DNA of 64,000 nucleotides. It comes from Serilophus lunatus. Taxonomy: Eukaryota > Chordata > Aves > Passeriformes > Eurylaimidae. The stretch lies in NCBI GenBank assembly GCA_013399895.1, contig VXBA01001684.1:186001-250000 (forward strand), written 5' to 3'. The notes beneath the pieces are model-generated. The model made no database searches. It was not told where the DNA came from and saw only the letters and a program-made list of their open reading frames with translations. Shown in pieces: positions 26,323 through 41,300 of the stretch. Position numbers and translations under genes: made by a program. The stretch's first letter is position 1. The number at the start of each line of letters is the position of its first letter.

Positions 26323-29300
26323 CTGTAAGGAGGAGAGGGAGAAAAGAAGATGAAGTTCTATACCTGAGAGCAAAGCAAAACATAATGGGAAGATTGCAGT
26401 GCAGTCATCTATTAAGAATCACTTGAGAAAACAAAGTATTTCCTCTTCTGCTGTTCAGTGCAAAACAAGATTTATATTTTTTGCAACTCCTTTTAAAATA
26501 CCCAGGTTTCCAGCATTATAGCTGCAATTACAGCTTTAACAAAACCTTAAGAGTGCATCACAGCACAGGGACCAAAGCTAATCGTTAGTTTCAGAGCTAC
26601 ACAGCTCACAACCTGTGGCATGGGCAATATGGGAATGGTTAAAAAAAAGAGATATGAAAGGAGAAATAGGCATGTTTGCAAATATTCACTGTAACAGCCA
26701 TTTCACATGGCCAGTAACATATCCATTGATTTTTCTAGCCTACAGCATGTGCCAAAATCCATATTTAGTTAGCCCTGTAAATTCATGCACTTCTGTAAGC
26801 TGCTGTGAGGAAAATATGTTTGCTTAAGCCTTACACGTTTTGCTATAGCTATCTGTGACATTGCACCAGCTCTTCAGAAAAAAAAACAGACACAGTAACA
26901 TCAAAGCTACATACAAGATCATAAACATTTTTGTTTCCTCATTTCAAAGTACTGACGTTACCACAAAAAGAATAGTGGGGTCTTGAGTATTTTAAGTTTC
27001 CACTCTGTAGGGCTGAATAACCCAAATTAAACCCAACACCAATAGAATAAGAGGAAAAGCAGGAAAGAATCACACCTCTTCCAGAGAAAAGCCTCTTCTC
27101 TCCCTGTTTTCTTACCTAAGGCCAAACCTAAACAGTTACACAAGTAACTAATTTTAGAATACAAGACAATTGCTCTGTACTTATCCAGGGAAGATTTACA
27201 AGTTGAATATAAAGGGCTGAAGTCTGAAGTTAAAAAGCTCTCTTGTATTTTTCAACCTCACAGTTTCTTCCACGGGATTAGCAATGCTTTCTCAAGATCT
27301 TCCACACTGAATAGGATCTATTCTGGCAACCACTGAAAAGGGATAATGTGTCTTCCAGAATTCTATAAGGTTGTGCTAAGATTTAAAATTGCTCACTATT
27401 AATTTTAACCAGTGTTATTTGTGCCGATTTTACTTTTAATTTTGAATGTTTATTTATTTAAAGAATGGCTTTATTATGTTCACACTTATTTCAAGGAATG
27501 AATGTGCCTCCTTCCAAGTATTTAACATAGTCTGGTTTTAGAGAGGTATGTTTTCCTCTCAATTGTGTTTAATCCAAATGTGACATAACAAAACTAGATG
27601 TTCATTTTTCTTTTAGAAATGCGTATTATAGCTAACCCCATTGATTAAAGCATATGGCATTGATAAGGTAGAAGCTAATCTTGGTTCTTTATTGCCAATC
27701 TAAAATAATTCAGATGTGTGCAAAATGTACATAAAATAGTTTGCAAATCAGTGGTGGAAAGGCCCAGCATATTTATCAACCTAATGACCTCTAACCAAGA
27801 ACACATTCTGTACTTGAAATGATCGTTTTATGTAGTACAACAACATCAAGCAGGTTATTAATAGCCTGCATGAGAAGCACAATTTTGAATTATCTGATAA
27901 GAATAATTGGTGATGCTTATTATCTCTCTCTTTGGCATTTTCCATCCTGATGGCCATAATAAGCACAAAAGATCCGAGATTTCAAAAAGGCAATCACAAG
28001 AATTGGAAGACTTCCCTCACCCAGCTTCAAAGCAAACAGTTTCTAAGGCCTTCTCTCAATTTCTGCTGCTGAAGCACAAATGCAACTTTACTTTTAGGCA
28101 GTAAATAGCCTTATGGTATTTGCACCTTTCCTGAAGCCTGCTCGGGGTGACAGACACACATACTTTTCAAACACAGGTGACAGGGAAAAAGAATGAACAC
28201 CACTTGAGGTTAAGGAGTGCTGAGGTATGAATCCCAGGTATCCATGTGTGAAAGTCATTTAGAAAGTCAGTTTGGAGAAGAAATGCCATTTTCCTGCAAT
28301 TGTGCCTACTTATAGCCAGCCAACCACAGGATAACAATTTATTAAAAAAATCAGTGAACATTTTTCTACATCACTGAGAAATTCTGATACCTATCTGCCA
28401 TCCATGGCAAGGCAGAAGGCAGCCTCTTTCCGTATTTTTTTCCAAAGGGGAAGTTGTTGTGATTTTTTGGGTTTTTTTTCAATTTCATGTTGGCATCATG
28501 ATAGCATTTAAAAGAAAATTGGTTTGAGCTACTGACTTACAAGACAGGATCTCACTAAGAAATTCACCATTTCAAAGGTTGTGATAGCAGTGTAATCCAT
28601 TTCGTTCAGACAACGTAGCTACGGGTCATGTTATGGAGGTATTGATTCAAGCACAACACAAGTTACACTGACATTTGCACCTATCTTCAGACTAAAAATT
28701 TCCCAGATTCACAGTGTAATGACTGAGCTAGTACCTAACTCTTTAAATGACAACCAAGCTTTCTGCTATATTTGTGTGGCAAGGTACATACTAAAACAAG
28801 AAATACTTGATGTTTTCACTTTCCCTCTGCTAAGCCTATTCTTTGAACACACTCAGTCTACTGCTGTGTTTTGCTGTTGGGTTCTACAGCATGTCTGACA
28901 GCTCTAGCAGTGATATCAGCTTACGAAGCTCCCTTTGGTTTCAGTATTGCCACGTTCTTTGTTTATTGTGCCATTCCTTTCAGTGGGTGGTATCACAGCC
29001 TTCTGTATCTGCACAACTGAAAAGGCACCAAATGGCTGCCAGGAGCAGCTTCTACTGATTTTGCTGCCATGGTGTTGTCAGCTGCTTCTGAAGAGACATC
29101 TCGGTTTTGCCAGATGCGTTCAAGAATCCCAGAGCAGCAGAGGTGTTACAGTTACTTGGTTTACAGTTTCCTGATCCGAAAACCCTGAGTTTTTAATAGA
29201 GAGCAGCTCATTCAACAACAGAATTTCTGGGGCACATACGTGGGAGGGACCAGGTGAACCTGCTGGGATAGTGAACTAAGTCACAATTCCATGACATTCA

Positions 29301-32300
29301 TGGAACACTAGTGCACAACAAGCAGTCACAGAAGAACCATGGCAATACAAGGGTCAGCTTGAGACCTAGGACAGACCGAGAAGAAATCTTATTTTTTTTC
29401 TTTTCCTCTTTATATATATGCTGTAGCAACTTTCACTAAGGAGATGATAAAGGACAGGATGAGAGAAGCTACAGTGCAAGTTATACTTGCCTCAGTATGT
29501 TTAGCATTCTCAGTTTCTCTCAAATCAAAGGAAAGCAAATCACTCAAGTCGCTAACATGAAACATTACAAAATCTAATGGTTTTATTTTCATTAATCCTA
29601 CTATCAAGTTCAGCAGACTTTTGATGAGAAAGAAAGGAAGAACAGAGCCTGCTGGGAAATAGAAAAAAAATGGTTTATATCTGGAACCATTTTTTGACTT
29701 GACAAAAGAAAACGGAAAACACTGAGGGACTATTCTGCATAGAGGTGCGCTGCATCAGTAACCGTTTACTAAGATTGAATTGAGGGTCCTGCATGTCCTC
29801 ATGGGATGAGACCTTTAGTTTGTAATTTAAAATTAGTTTACCTCAGGCTATGTCCTCTATTGATTATAAATATATTCTTAGCCACAAACTCTCCACCACA
29901 ATATAATTTGCTTGAGATTTCTAGGGAGAGTATAGGTGGTTCTTGAACAAAGGAGTAACAAAGCTCCTTCAAACAAGCCCAGTTTATAGTGTCCTGTAAA
30001 TCCTGACTACTCTGTATTAATTATGCTCCATACTTTGCAGGTTATAATTTAAAAGGCTCAAAATGGAAAACAAGGTCTATAGAGGATTCTTAATAACACA
30101 TGACTTATTTCACTGACTTGTTTGTACACTGGACTGGAATAAAAGGAGGTTTTTCCCTTCCCCTCTTAAATTAGATATTCATCTATCCATTGAAACAGAC
30201 AAAACAACAAAATCCCTGAGGTCATTTAGTTTATGCCTGTAAAACATATTTTGACTGTAAGACACCTCTGAAGCCTTCTTATTTTAGACAGTTCATAGCT
30301 CTGTATATATTATCTCTACTTTCTGTTATAAAAACACATGACTTTTTATCATACTTGTAACTTGTTTTTCAACTGAGAATTCATTAGAACACTACAAAAT
30401 ATTCTTATGTATGTCTCATTAAGTAGATTTTAACACAATGGATGACAGCTAGAAAATAATATACAAGGAGAAATAGACTATTGCTAAAAGGAAAAAAACC
30501 CAAAATGACCCACTAGGTCTTTTTCACTTTTTGTTTTATGATTCTGTAATAAAACTAATAGTAAAAAAACCCCTTATACTTGCTTGGCAATGGTAGCTAA
30601 ACCCTCCAATAACTGAAATCAACGACCTACAGTTCATTTTTGTCAAAGGTTGGAGTAATTCAGAGGCTAATCTGAACAATGCTGGCTGTGTTACAGTGCT
30701 GGTGAGCATTCAACAGACTAAATTAACACATGGCCCACCAGCCCAAAGGATAATACTGAGCAGCACCTCTGGGAATAGGGTCAAGTCCTCCAAAAGACCA
30801 GACTGCTCTCCAAAGTGTTGCATCTATTCAGAACAAGGGGGTTAATGCATACTTTGCTACTGAGATACTAAAAGGCAGCCTGTCCCTGCTCAGATAGTGA
30901 CTGAGCTGGTTTTGTGGGTGATTTGGGTTAGAGATGCCCAAGAGAAAAATTACATCTAATAATATTAAAGTTGGATGCAGAGAGATACGAACTCTGCTCT
31001 TTTTTATCTTGCTATGTTTTTACAGTTCAGCCTATTTTCTGTATGAACTGCCCTAAGAAATGTCTGTTACAGGTTTTACTCAAGATATTTCTTCCATTTA
31101 CTTCAAGCAAAACTGAGAGAAACTTAACATATTGTGTATAATCTTACCAGGACTGCAGAGAGAATTCTCTGAATAGAGTCTGGAAACCTGTGCAGTCTGA
31201 ATGTTTATGTTCCAGATACTGATAATTTTGAAATTTCACTGTAATAGTGAATATTGCTGTAAAAGAACTATTTCCCCCCCATACCTAACAGACATTTTAG
31301 TCATTTCACATTTGCCATGATAAATTTTAACATAAAACACAAATTAAGGTGACATTATTTTAGAGAAATAAAATGTCCATTTTGCTCAGACTTCTGCCAA
31401 AACAGACAAAGCATGGACAAGCTTTATGTGGCTACTGTCTCCAAGAGAGTTAGGTGCAATGCCCCCGCAGTGAGATGTTACACTGCTGTGAAATCCTAAG
31501 AAAGAAATAGCTTATGAAGCAGATAAGCTAAATATATAATGCTTAAAACATGGAAACTACCTCATATAGTTCCTTTCAATCACACATCGTAATTAATTCT
31601 GAGCTAACTTGTAGACAAGAAAATTGCCATGTTTTCTTTAACTTCACATATATTTCCAAGGTTTACCTTGGAGTCAATGGCATTATTGACATTATTTTAC
31701 TGTGTTCGAATAGCTGGGAGAAGCTTTCTTTTTTGCTGGATGGAAAAGGGAAGCATAAAGGGAGGTACTGATATAACACAATACACAGCAGGAAGAAAAT
31801 GACTCCATGCTCGTCTGTACTGCAATAAAACATATTGGGTTAAATCAAGACTGCATGTACTGTTTCTTCAGCTCCATGTGTACACACTGATGCCCTCATC
31901 TTCAAGACCCATAATCTACAGAAAAATAATATTGCAAGAAGAGCTTGCTACATCGTTTAAAAATTGTAGGAGGCCAGACAAACTCCGGTCCCTTTCTGGC
32001 TTTGCAGGAGAATCACACCCACTCCTTGCCTTTGCCTTGCCTGCTAGGTGGGCAGTGTCTGGTCACAGCTGTGTGAGAACAGGATAGAAATAGCTGATTG
32101 TCTGGAAGAAGATGAGCAAGCACAAGCAAGTTCTGCGTGTACACTGTCTTGACCTACAATGTGGGCCTTTTATTGTCCCATGTCTCCACTATTTTCCAGA
32201 AGCCAACTGTAACTGCAATATTTACAAGTGTAAGGCATGCAAAAACCTGAAGCCTCTTAAAACACTGTGTCTTATAAGAATATTTGTACATTTCCTGCTA

Positions 32301-35300
32301 GTCCATTTCCTGTAGGTTTTTTTACAACTGTATTGCTGTATACCATAAAAGGGACAAACACAATTTTCTGCAGCTAACACAAAAGATTTTAGTAAATTAG
32401 TCTGACTTTTCTTCAAGGCAAATGAATAAATACGTTGGCAGAAACACTTCTGCAATACTTTGCAATACGTGTCCACGTCTAGTTGCCAAAGAATATATGA
32501 GAAAATGAGAGAAAATAATTAACTACTAATATTCAGCTACAGAATACAGTAAAAAATAGCAGTAAATTTTGGGTTAGCATTATTTTTTCTGTAACTAGCA
32601 AGCACAAGAAACATATTCTATCCTAAGTACCACAATACTAACGACTTAAGACTGACCAGTGACGGAAATAATGAAACAAATGTTTGTACAAGTATTTCTT
32701 TCAGAACTGTGAGTAATCTAGTATAGTCTGAATCTTAAATTACATTTATCTTTATTAGATTGACAAATAAAAAATAATGCAAAATCTTTGAAAGCTCTAT
32801 GACAAGACAAGCACTATCAAAAGCACTTACATAACATTTAATTTAGTTGCCCTGCTCAATAATTGCATTTGATGGCATTCTTTTGGTCTGATTGCAGGTA
32901 CTGAATTTTCACTGTTCTCTGGGTTCAAAAGGTAGTGTACGAGAAGGATGAAAATGAACTTCTCCCATCTTTAAATTACAGTGAAATAATAAATGAATTT
33001 AGACTATACTATAATTTTGTTAGTCTGTTTACTACTTGGAACCCATTGAATAATCGTGTTTGGAGATATTGTGGTTGCAGCTGATAACATATTATGAATG
33101 TAATTAATACAAATGTACAGACGTTAATTGATATATCTTCCCTTTCTGTTTGAATAAGTTAATTAAATTTTTCTGCACTTTAAAAGAACGTATTTATTTC
33201 TGTCTGGTGAGACAATTTTAATTGTCTAAGGATGCTTATTATTATGTTCTAACATAACAGCTACTCATGCAGGGTAGAATAAACAAAATATAAAAGCTCA
33301 TCAGATCTTAGGAGGAAACTCTTTTTTTGCTCTTCTACCTCATTAATGAAGTCCCCAATGTCCCCAGGATGAGGAGCAGCTGATCTGACTGGATACTGAG
33401 GTTCTGCATGGATTGGCCTTTCATCAAGACGTCTGATTCCAACAGGTTTGATGGCATCTGGTTCCACAGTGTCAGGCTGCTGGAGCTGGCTCAAGTCATA
33501 ATCCTGCAAAATATGAAACCAAGACAGTATGTTAGCAGCATATCAAACAGTATCTGTCAGTGGGAAGCAAGAAGAGGAAAAAAGGAAAACTGCAAAGTTA
33601 TCATTTCACCAGAAGTGCTATTTTCAGGACTGTAATGCTTACTAAGTCAACATTGCTACTTGGCACACTAACAGGATGTCATCTGATTTATAGTCCCTGA
33701 ATCTACCAGTTTGATTCTATTTCGCCAGATTTGTAAAGCTTCTCCTGAGTCTTCGATTGAGAAGTAAGGATTTAAGTAGTACTGTTAAGAGACTAAACAC
33801 TTTACCTAGTAATGATGATTTACCGTAGAGAGCAAAGATGCCAAATCCAACCATATTTTTCTAAGCAAATAAATACCATACATACTGAGAAAAAGGCAAA
33901 CACAGTGCTCTGCAGTGCTTTCTAATACCTTAAAAGAATGAATTTAAGACTCCTTGTCGATTCCATGTGGCTTCCATAAGACGAAAGCCAAAAGGCGAAA
34001 AAATGTCATAAGTACTACAAAGCTCCTCAGACTTGGCCTTAATTTTAAGCACTGTTTAGAGATTACTCATGATTCTGTTCATTAAGTACTTGATGCTGCA
34101 GCTTCAAACTCTGGCAGACCGAAGAAGTTAGCATGAATTCCAGCAAACAATATGTATGTATGTAAAAAAATTAATTAGATTGATATTTATGCATTTAAGA
34201 TAGATATGCCTGGATTCTCTACGCACAGTATGATGCATTTTAACACTGTCATTCACCTCACCCTGACCTCACTGTTGTCATGTGTGGAAGGTAGTCATGC
34301 TCTAGGATGCCATTCAAGAACTATCAGTAGTTGGGGGCTCATTCCAGCTCTACCGTATGTCAGATACCTTGCCACACAAATAATCCAAGCAGTTAAAGAG
34401 CATCCTAAAAAAAGCTACTTTATCAACCATCAATATCTATTTTTCAACAGTGCTCTTCTGGTAAAAATCTTATCTACAAGTGCAACTTGCTGGAAGTCAT
34501 CTGTGCAGACAATTAGATTTTTATTACTTCCTTACTGGCTTCTAAAGAAAAGAATGCAAGCTTTTACTTCTACTGTTACCTCGTGGGATGCAGATCCTTT
34601 TTCAGAGTACATCCCACTGCAACCCCATACACAGACTTTTCAACAGGAGAAGTAGTCTACTGACAGTAGTGATGGTACTTTGTGGGGAGAATATTAACTG
34701 ATCATCAAATCCACCACACCTTCTAATTTGTTACTTGGGTCCTCAAATGACTGCACAAAAATATATAGTCAAAAAAGGTGGAACAGTTCCACTGAGATTT
34801 GAGAATGCAGTTTCATATGCTTTAATTAGACTACAAGTTCCTTGGGGCAGAGCTGTAACTCCTGCCCCTCGGTAGTTCATGTACTAAACAGAATAATAAG
34901 TGATCTCCAGGAAGCGGCATGAATCAGAGAAAAAGTAAACAGAACAGAACTTTTTATCCTTTTCCTTTTTATTACGTAAAATAAATCAAAACGGTTTAGA
35001 AATATGCTATCAGAAAATTCTATCAAACAGAAAATAATGTACTTTTTAGAATTTATAAATATGTAACACTACTGCTTTTCATACCCACCCAAGAGATAAA
35101 GGTGGAAAATACCAACAGGGAGAAATGAAAAATACATTTTTTTCCAATTCTAAGCATTTTGCTGTGGAGGAAACCAAACACGTATGGCCAAATAGCAATA
35201 TATTAAAACCAGAAGAGTCTAGTGATTTCAATTCTGTAAGATAAAATGTTTTTTTCAAACACACACATATGCACACAATTCTTTTACTGGCTAGCGGTTG

Positions 35301-38300
35301 TACAGAAATGAAAAATTAATGAAGTCAGTCAGTCTAGGATTTTCACACCTAAAGGTGCGTATTTTGTGTGTATTTATAATTTGAGACATATCCGGGCTCT
35401 AATAGCTAAAAAGGCAGCAAGGATTGCCATCCATGAGGTAACAGCAGTGCAGAATGTGTACTTACAAGGACTCCCACTTTTTCTTTTCTGCCATTTAGCC
35501 TTCTGTCAGAGGAAATTTATTTTGCAGGTCTGTTAGTGTCCAGACAGGAAGAGAAGATCCATTGCACTTATTAACTCAAGACCCTCAAATCCCTTGTGTC
35601 ATTAAAATCAGTATTAGCTACACATCAGTTGGGTATGGCCAAGTCATCCCCCACATCCCCAAACCGGTTTAGTGCCAGACAAACACAGCATCATGCAACG
35701 ACTCCAGCTGTTTCAACATTTTGTCTAAAATCAACTCCACTCAATTATTGCAAAGTAAAAGAATGAAAAATGTTTTAAAGTGCCAGAGTATAAGAGATTT
35801 AGGGCTGCTGAAGCTCCAACTCTTCACTTAGTGCTGCTTCCACAGATAGAAAAGTGGGAAAGCTTTTCATATAACCTAAAGCTTCTGAACAGACTTTTAA
35901 GGTTAGCCTCAAGCAGAGTTTGTTAAGGTAGTTAACTGCAGAAGTGACGGTTAAATGGAAAAGTGGCACATCAGAGAGAGAGAACAAGGCCTGCTGGGGT
36001 AGGTTGGGACAGCCAGCTTTGAGCAATATTCTAGGTCATCATTTTTACTCAATTTCAGGACCACAAGTCAACAGCATTTTTGTTCCAGTCTTTGTCCACA
36101 TAACCTGTTCATAATTACAATCTGCTGAGAGACTACTGACAATAATTCTTGAAGAACGAGATTTGGCCCTCCATTGGCGACATACTTCAGGGAAAGTTGT
36201 GAGCATCTAATTCATATGGCTACTAATTTTTGTCAGAGGTATTTATTTACACTGTTAGCCTCAACTCCAGCAATTCCAGACCAAATACCTCTTTCCCTTC
36301 CTTCAGTTTGGACTTAAGCAAATCCAAACAAAGGGTTTGTTTTTCTCTTCAAATTTCTGGACAAGCTTAGATTGTTGATGGAAATGAGAATCTAGTTAGT
36401 TTTTCTCTATTGGAAGGTCGCTAATTTGTTCTCATTTTGCATCTAGAAAAAAACTAAGGTCTTTAGATACCAGAAACTTAGACTAGTCTGATAGTCCCAG
36501 TCTACAGGGAAACAGAAACCTCACATTCTGTGACAGGGATCTAAGTGAAGCTATCTGAACAATCCTTTGTCCTTCCCCTTGTTTATAAAGAATTCTACGA
36601 TCACGGGAGACAATATCTCTACCTTTCAGGTAACTGGTGGTTAAAGAAGTGACAACCTTAATGCTTTATAAATAAACTCTCCTGATGCGACTACCAGCAC
36701 TTCCATCTCTTTGGCTACCATCTCTGGCATTGCTGCTTGTTCTTGATGAAAAAACCCTTGACATCTGTATTAAACCAGAAAAACTTCTGGTTGATTTCAA
36801 TTAAATCACGATGTACTAAAAGAAGTTGCATCTTGTAACATCAATGAATGAAAAAACCCCATCAAAACCCACAAAACCCCACTAACCCCTTCCCCTGGGC
36901 CAAGCTGATAACAACGTTGACCTCAGTAGCTTCACTTAGTTCTATATAGCTTTAAGCAAAGACTTACACCATTACTAGTTCACACCTTATGTTCCTGAAA
37001 CACGAGATCCCAGTGAGACAGTGCTAAATGTCAAAATCATAGCCAAGCCCTACAGATTAACCGCCTTACCAGATGTGTATGCAAAAGGCTCTAAAATCCC
37101 AAGAAGCACTTCTTTAAGAACATCTACACAGTAGTTTGAAGCACAGTCCATGTATCTCAACTTCAACAGAAGAAACATCCAGAATAGAAGAAAAGGCCAT
37201 TTTATATTCCCCCAGTAATCACTGATAAACAAGATAAGGCAGCCTTCCAAATCTCTTCAAACAACATCCTCTTGGGCAAGGCAGCTATCTGAGTAATAAT
37301 CCCTCATACAGCATTCATCAGTTACAGCAGAAAAGATTTTTTTAAAAGTAACTTCCTTTCTGACAGTTACCACATCCTACAATCCCTTAAAAAAAAAAAA
37401 AAAGAAGAAAAAATGAGAGGATAGGTCACGAAATAACATTTTCTTAGAAACTTCTAGTTTTATATAGCTTTTATTTTTTTCCTCCTGGATTAGCTGTTCT
37501 AAATTAGGAGATTTACTTAAATTCTCTGAAGAAACTTAAAATTTCTTACAGTAACTGAACCGGCCTTGTATGAATGTATGCTGGAATATTAAAAAGCAGA
37601 ACTGCAAACAACAGAATGAAACTACATCTTACGAAAAGTATAAAACGCTATGCATAGGCAGAGTTGACTCTTTTCTTAGATAGGAAAACTCTGAAAATAT
37701 TGTAATATATGACATCTAAATTGAGCTTTCCCGTACAACAGCCTAGTACCTGGAATCTGACTGACACTCATTAAAGATTTCTGAATCTAGCTTCTCTGTT
37801 ATCTCAGAGCACTCGGTTTAGGCTGCTCATGACTGTGTTATACATTTCTAGGGAAGACCTGAGTTTTTACCTTCTACAGAACTAAAACTTTGGCTAGGCG
37901 TGAACATAAGCCTAGACATGTGAGTAATATAACAAAAACACCATACTTTTCGTTTTCAAAGGATGCAGCCTTTGCAAAGAAATATCAAAATTTGGATCTC
38001 GCTCTATATAAGAAATAATCACCTTGCCACCACATCGCTTAATTTGATGGTGTCATTCACTGAACACAATCACTTGCAGTGGTTTAGGTACATGTAAAGC
38101 AGAATTGGCAGAAATTTGCATTTCACCTGCCTGTTTTACAGGATAGTGCCTTTCCAACTCATTTTTTTTAATAAAGAGAACAGAGCAAATTATGACTTGA
38201 AATATCTATGGACAAAACATGTGGTCTGCTTTGCTTTTGTGTTCCAAAGACAAATACTGTCTACTCCAAGAGAAAAATGTGATGTGGAAGAAAGGGAAGA

Positions 38301-41300
38301 AATACTTTACAGCTGAATGTTAGCATTGAGGTCTTCTAAAAACAAAGAAAAAGGAAGTGAAAACCTACTCTGCTGTGTCTTACCATTCTATCCATAAACC
38401 CACAAACCTCACCCTAACAAACTGTTAGAAATTTGCACTTGAAGTACTGCTTGAGTTCCACAAAATGCTCCAACCTCCCCTAAATCTTATATTTGCTGAA
38501 ATAATGCGACTTCAAGAAAAGCAAAGCCAGAGGACTGACGAGATGTAGGCTGCAGGTGGGAGGCAAGTTAAAATGCCTGTGCCTACAGTTCCTCTGTAAT
38601 TGCCACTCACTTTTGTATTACTTTCTGCCATATTGCTTTCCCCCATTTGTTGTTATTATAGATGCATCTGGAGTATTACAAGTGAGTAATTTTTAAGATA
38701 ACCAAGATGCTATCTTATCTTTTTTAATAATGAAAAAGGTGAAAGTCAAACTCCAGCTGCAGATAAAACAGAGTAACAGGCAGGGGTCCTAGGTATGATA
38801 AAATAAACCAAAACAATTTTGTAATGGAATTACGGAAACATTGCTTTTCATATGATGAGATAAAGATTCACCAAGGAATATATCAGTAATTCCTTCATGG
38901 GTGCACTGTACGAGTCAGCGAAGCTAATGTCTTAGTAAGCAAACAAAATCCCCAAAATAACTACCTTTTAATTATAATATTGTCCATTCATGGGGAATAT
39001 CTTAGCAACCATTATTTCATTCATTACCTTTAAAATTTCTGAACATAAAACAAGTTCCATTCTTAATGCAAAGCAAAATGAAGGCTAGAAACTGAGAGTA
39101 AATGATCTGAGTAACACTCAGAGAGGATGATGATAAAAAAAAAATATAACCACGTGGATTTATAAAGTTTATTGAGTATGGAAGGACCATTATCATGTAT
39201 ACAGCAAAGGTTATAATAAGATCCAGAACAGAAAACTAATGTAATCTTAAAATGTAGAAACACAGAAAGCTATGAATAATAGGGAAAAAAATCGAAACCA
39301 CATGAATTCTGAAAGATTACTTAATTTGCTTACATATATGACACACAAATCCGGATAAAAGCTACCCTTTCTATAAGAAGCAATTTCTACTTAGAATTTA
39401 GATCCTGCACACATAACAGTAAATAATTGGGCTTTTATTTTTACTGCTATTAACACATTAAAATAAATGCTACTATTTCCTTTCTTTACATAAACATGTA
39501 ACAAAACATAACAAAAAGTAAGCTATTGACTAATGTCAAAAAAAAAAAAGTGATACAGGAGGGATCATTCAGAATCCCCAGAAAGAAAACTACTTTGAAT
39601 ATAGTAAAATCATTGCATTGGCAACTCTTGTGCTAAACAGGTTTGAGAGTTATATTAACATATATGTTCAAATTAGCTCATCTGCAGTACTTTATCAGCA
39701 TACCACCTACTTGCTTGGGCAACTTGCTTCAACAGACCACCCGCATGAGCAAGTACTACTAAAATTCAGAAAACATTATAGAAACGAGCTCAAAGGAGAG
39801 GAAAGAATCATCTTGTGTAATGAGATGTACAGAAAAGCAATTAAATGGGGAAAAAAAAAAGTAGCACAGTTATCAGACTGACATATGCTGCACATATCCC
39901 AGTCAAGCACCCTCTGCCTCAAAGTAAGTCACTCAAATAGCCCGAGATATGCGATGAAAATGAATTAGTGATGCTTATGGCTTGTGATGTGCTATGTGTG
40001 TGAATTATGCTAGAGACATGTGCTAAGTGCCTTAACATCCAGAGTACAGCAGGTTTTGGTATCTAGAACTGAGAATGGTGTTACAAGTTAACAGCACATT
40101 GTATCATACGAGAATACCCATCATTTGTACCTCACGCCTTCCTATTTGCTGAACGACGATAAACTCTGGATCATGTGTCCATTAATAAAAGAGTCACTAA
40201 CAGTTTCATAATTTGAAGCTAAATTATATCTGTTTCAGAATATAAACTATACTGTCCCCCAACCCAAAGAGTTTAAGATTACTTGTAGAAAAAAATCAAA
40301 ACAAAATACCAAGGTTTAACAAAAAACCCAAAACTAATCACAAAATGAACAACACTTCTCCCCACCCCAGACCACTGACTTCTGTGAAGTGACAACTCAA
40401 AGCCTCTCATGGCCCACATCCTTTAAGTCAGGTAGCTAAACTGTTAGAAGTAGAAAACATTAAACACAATCCTGAGAAGAATCTAAGACTTTCTATCTGG
40501 AATATCTCTGCCTCCTCTCATTCCTCCCTTATACCCAAATTCTAGTACAGTGATCTTTCAGAAGAAAAAGAAAGACTTCCTGCCTGGAACAACAGCAGTG
40601 CTGTGCAGCTTTTGGAGCCTGTTTTTCAGCCCACTTTTCTGAGAAACACAGGTTTAGGTGAAAAAAGTCCAGAACGTTTCCAGTGTTGACAATGCCCTTC
40701 AGTGGCAAGCAGGCTGACTTCAGTTATGACCCACAGATCAAAAGCTTTTCTGGCTTAGAGAATTAAAAACATTCTTCTCTAATGCTGTGGAGATCACACG
40801 ACTCTGAGTACATCACGCCAGACTAAAGGAAGACTATGAATCATTCAAGATCCTCAATTCTCTTTACAAGTGTTCAGTCTGTCAGAGTGAACAAAACAGG
40901 CCAAGATGGCCTCAGATGGGATTAACATAAGACCTTCACAATGAAAAACTGCTCTTTTCTTAGGTATTTTGCATCGTAATTCCTTGGAATTGCTAGCACA
41001 GGAGGAAAAAAAAACAAACACAAACAAAACCAAACAGGAATTCCACCTTGTTGTTGGCAGTTGCTATGACTCAGAAGGACTGGAATTTGAAATCTTCAAA
41101 TTTGTTACAGAAGACATTACTTTGATGGAATGTACAAAGAGTCTGAAAGGAACATAGTGAACATACTTTAGGAGTTTCTGGGTCTGCTGTGACAGCTAAG
41201 AAACCCAACTGAACAGCTTCAAAATAAGTATATAAAACCATTCAAATGAAAAAATTATTTTAAGAGAAAAATGGCAAAAAGTAACTTGGTTCAGGATGCA

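Noticed and set aside
34206..34655. 149-codon plus-strand frame in intron 14
   Set aside because: No recognised domain, and a frame of this length is expected about once by chance in a window of this size and composition.
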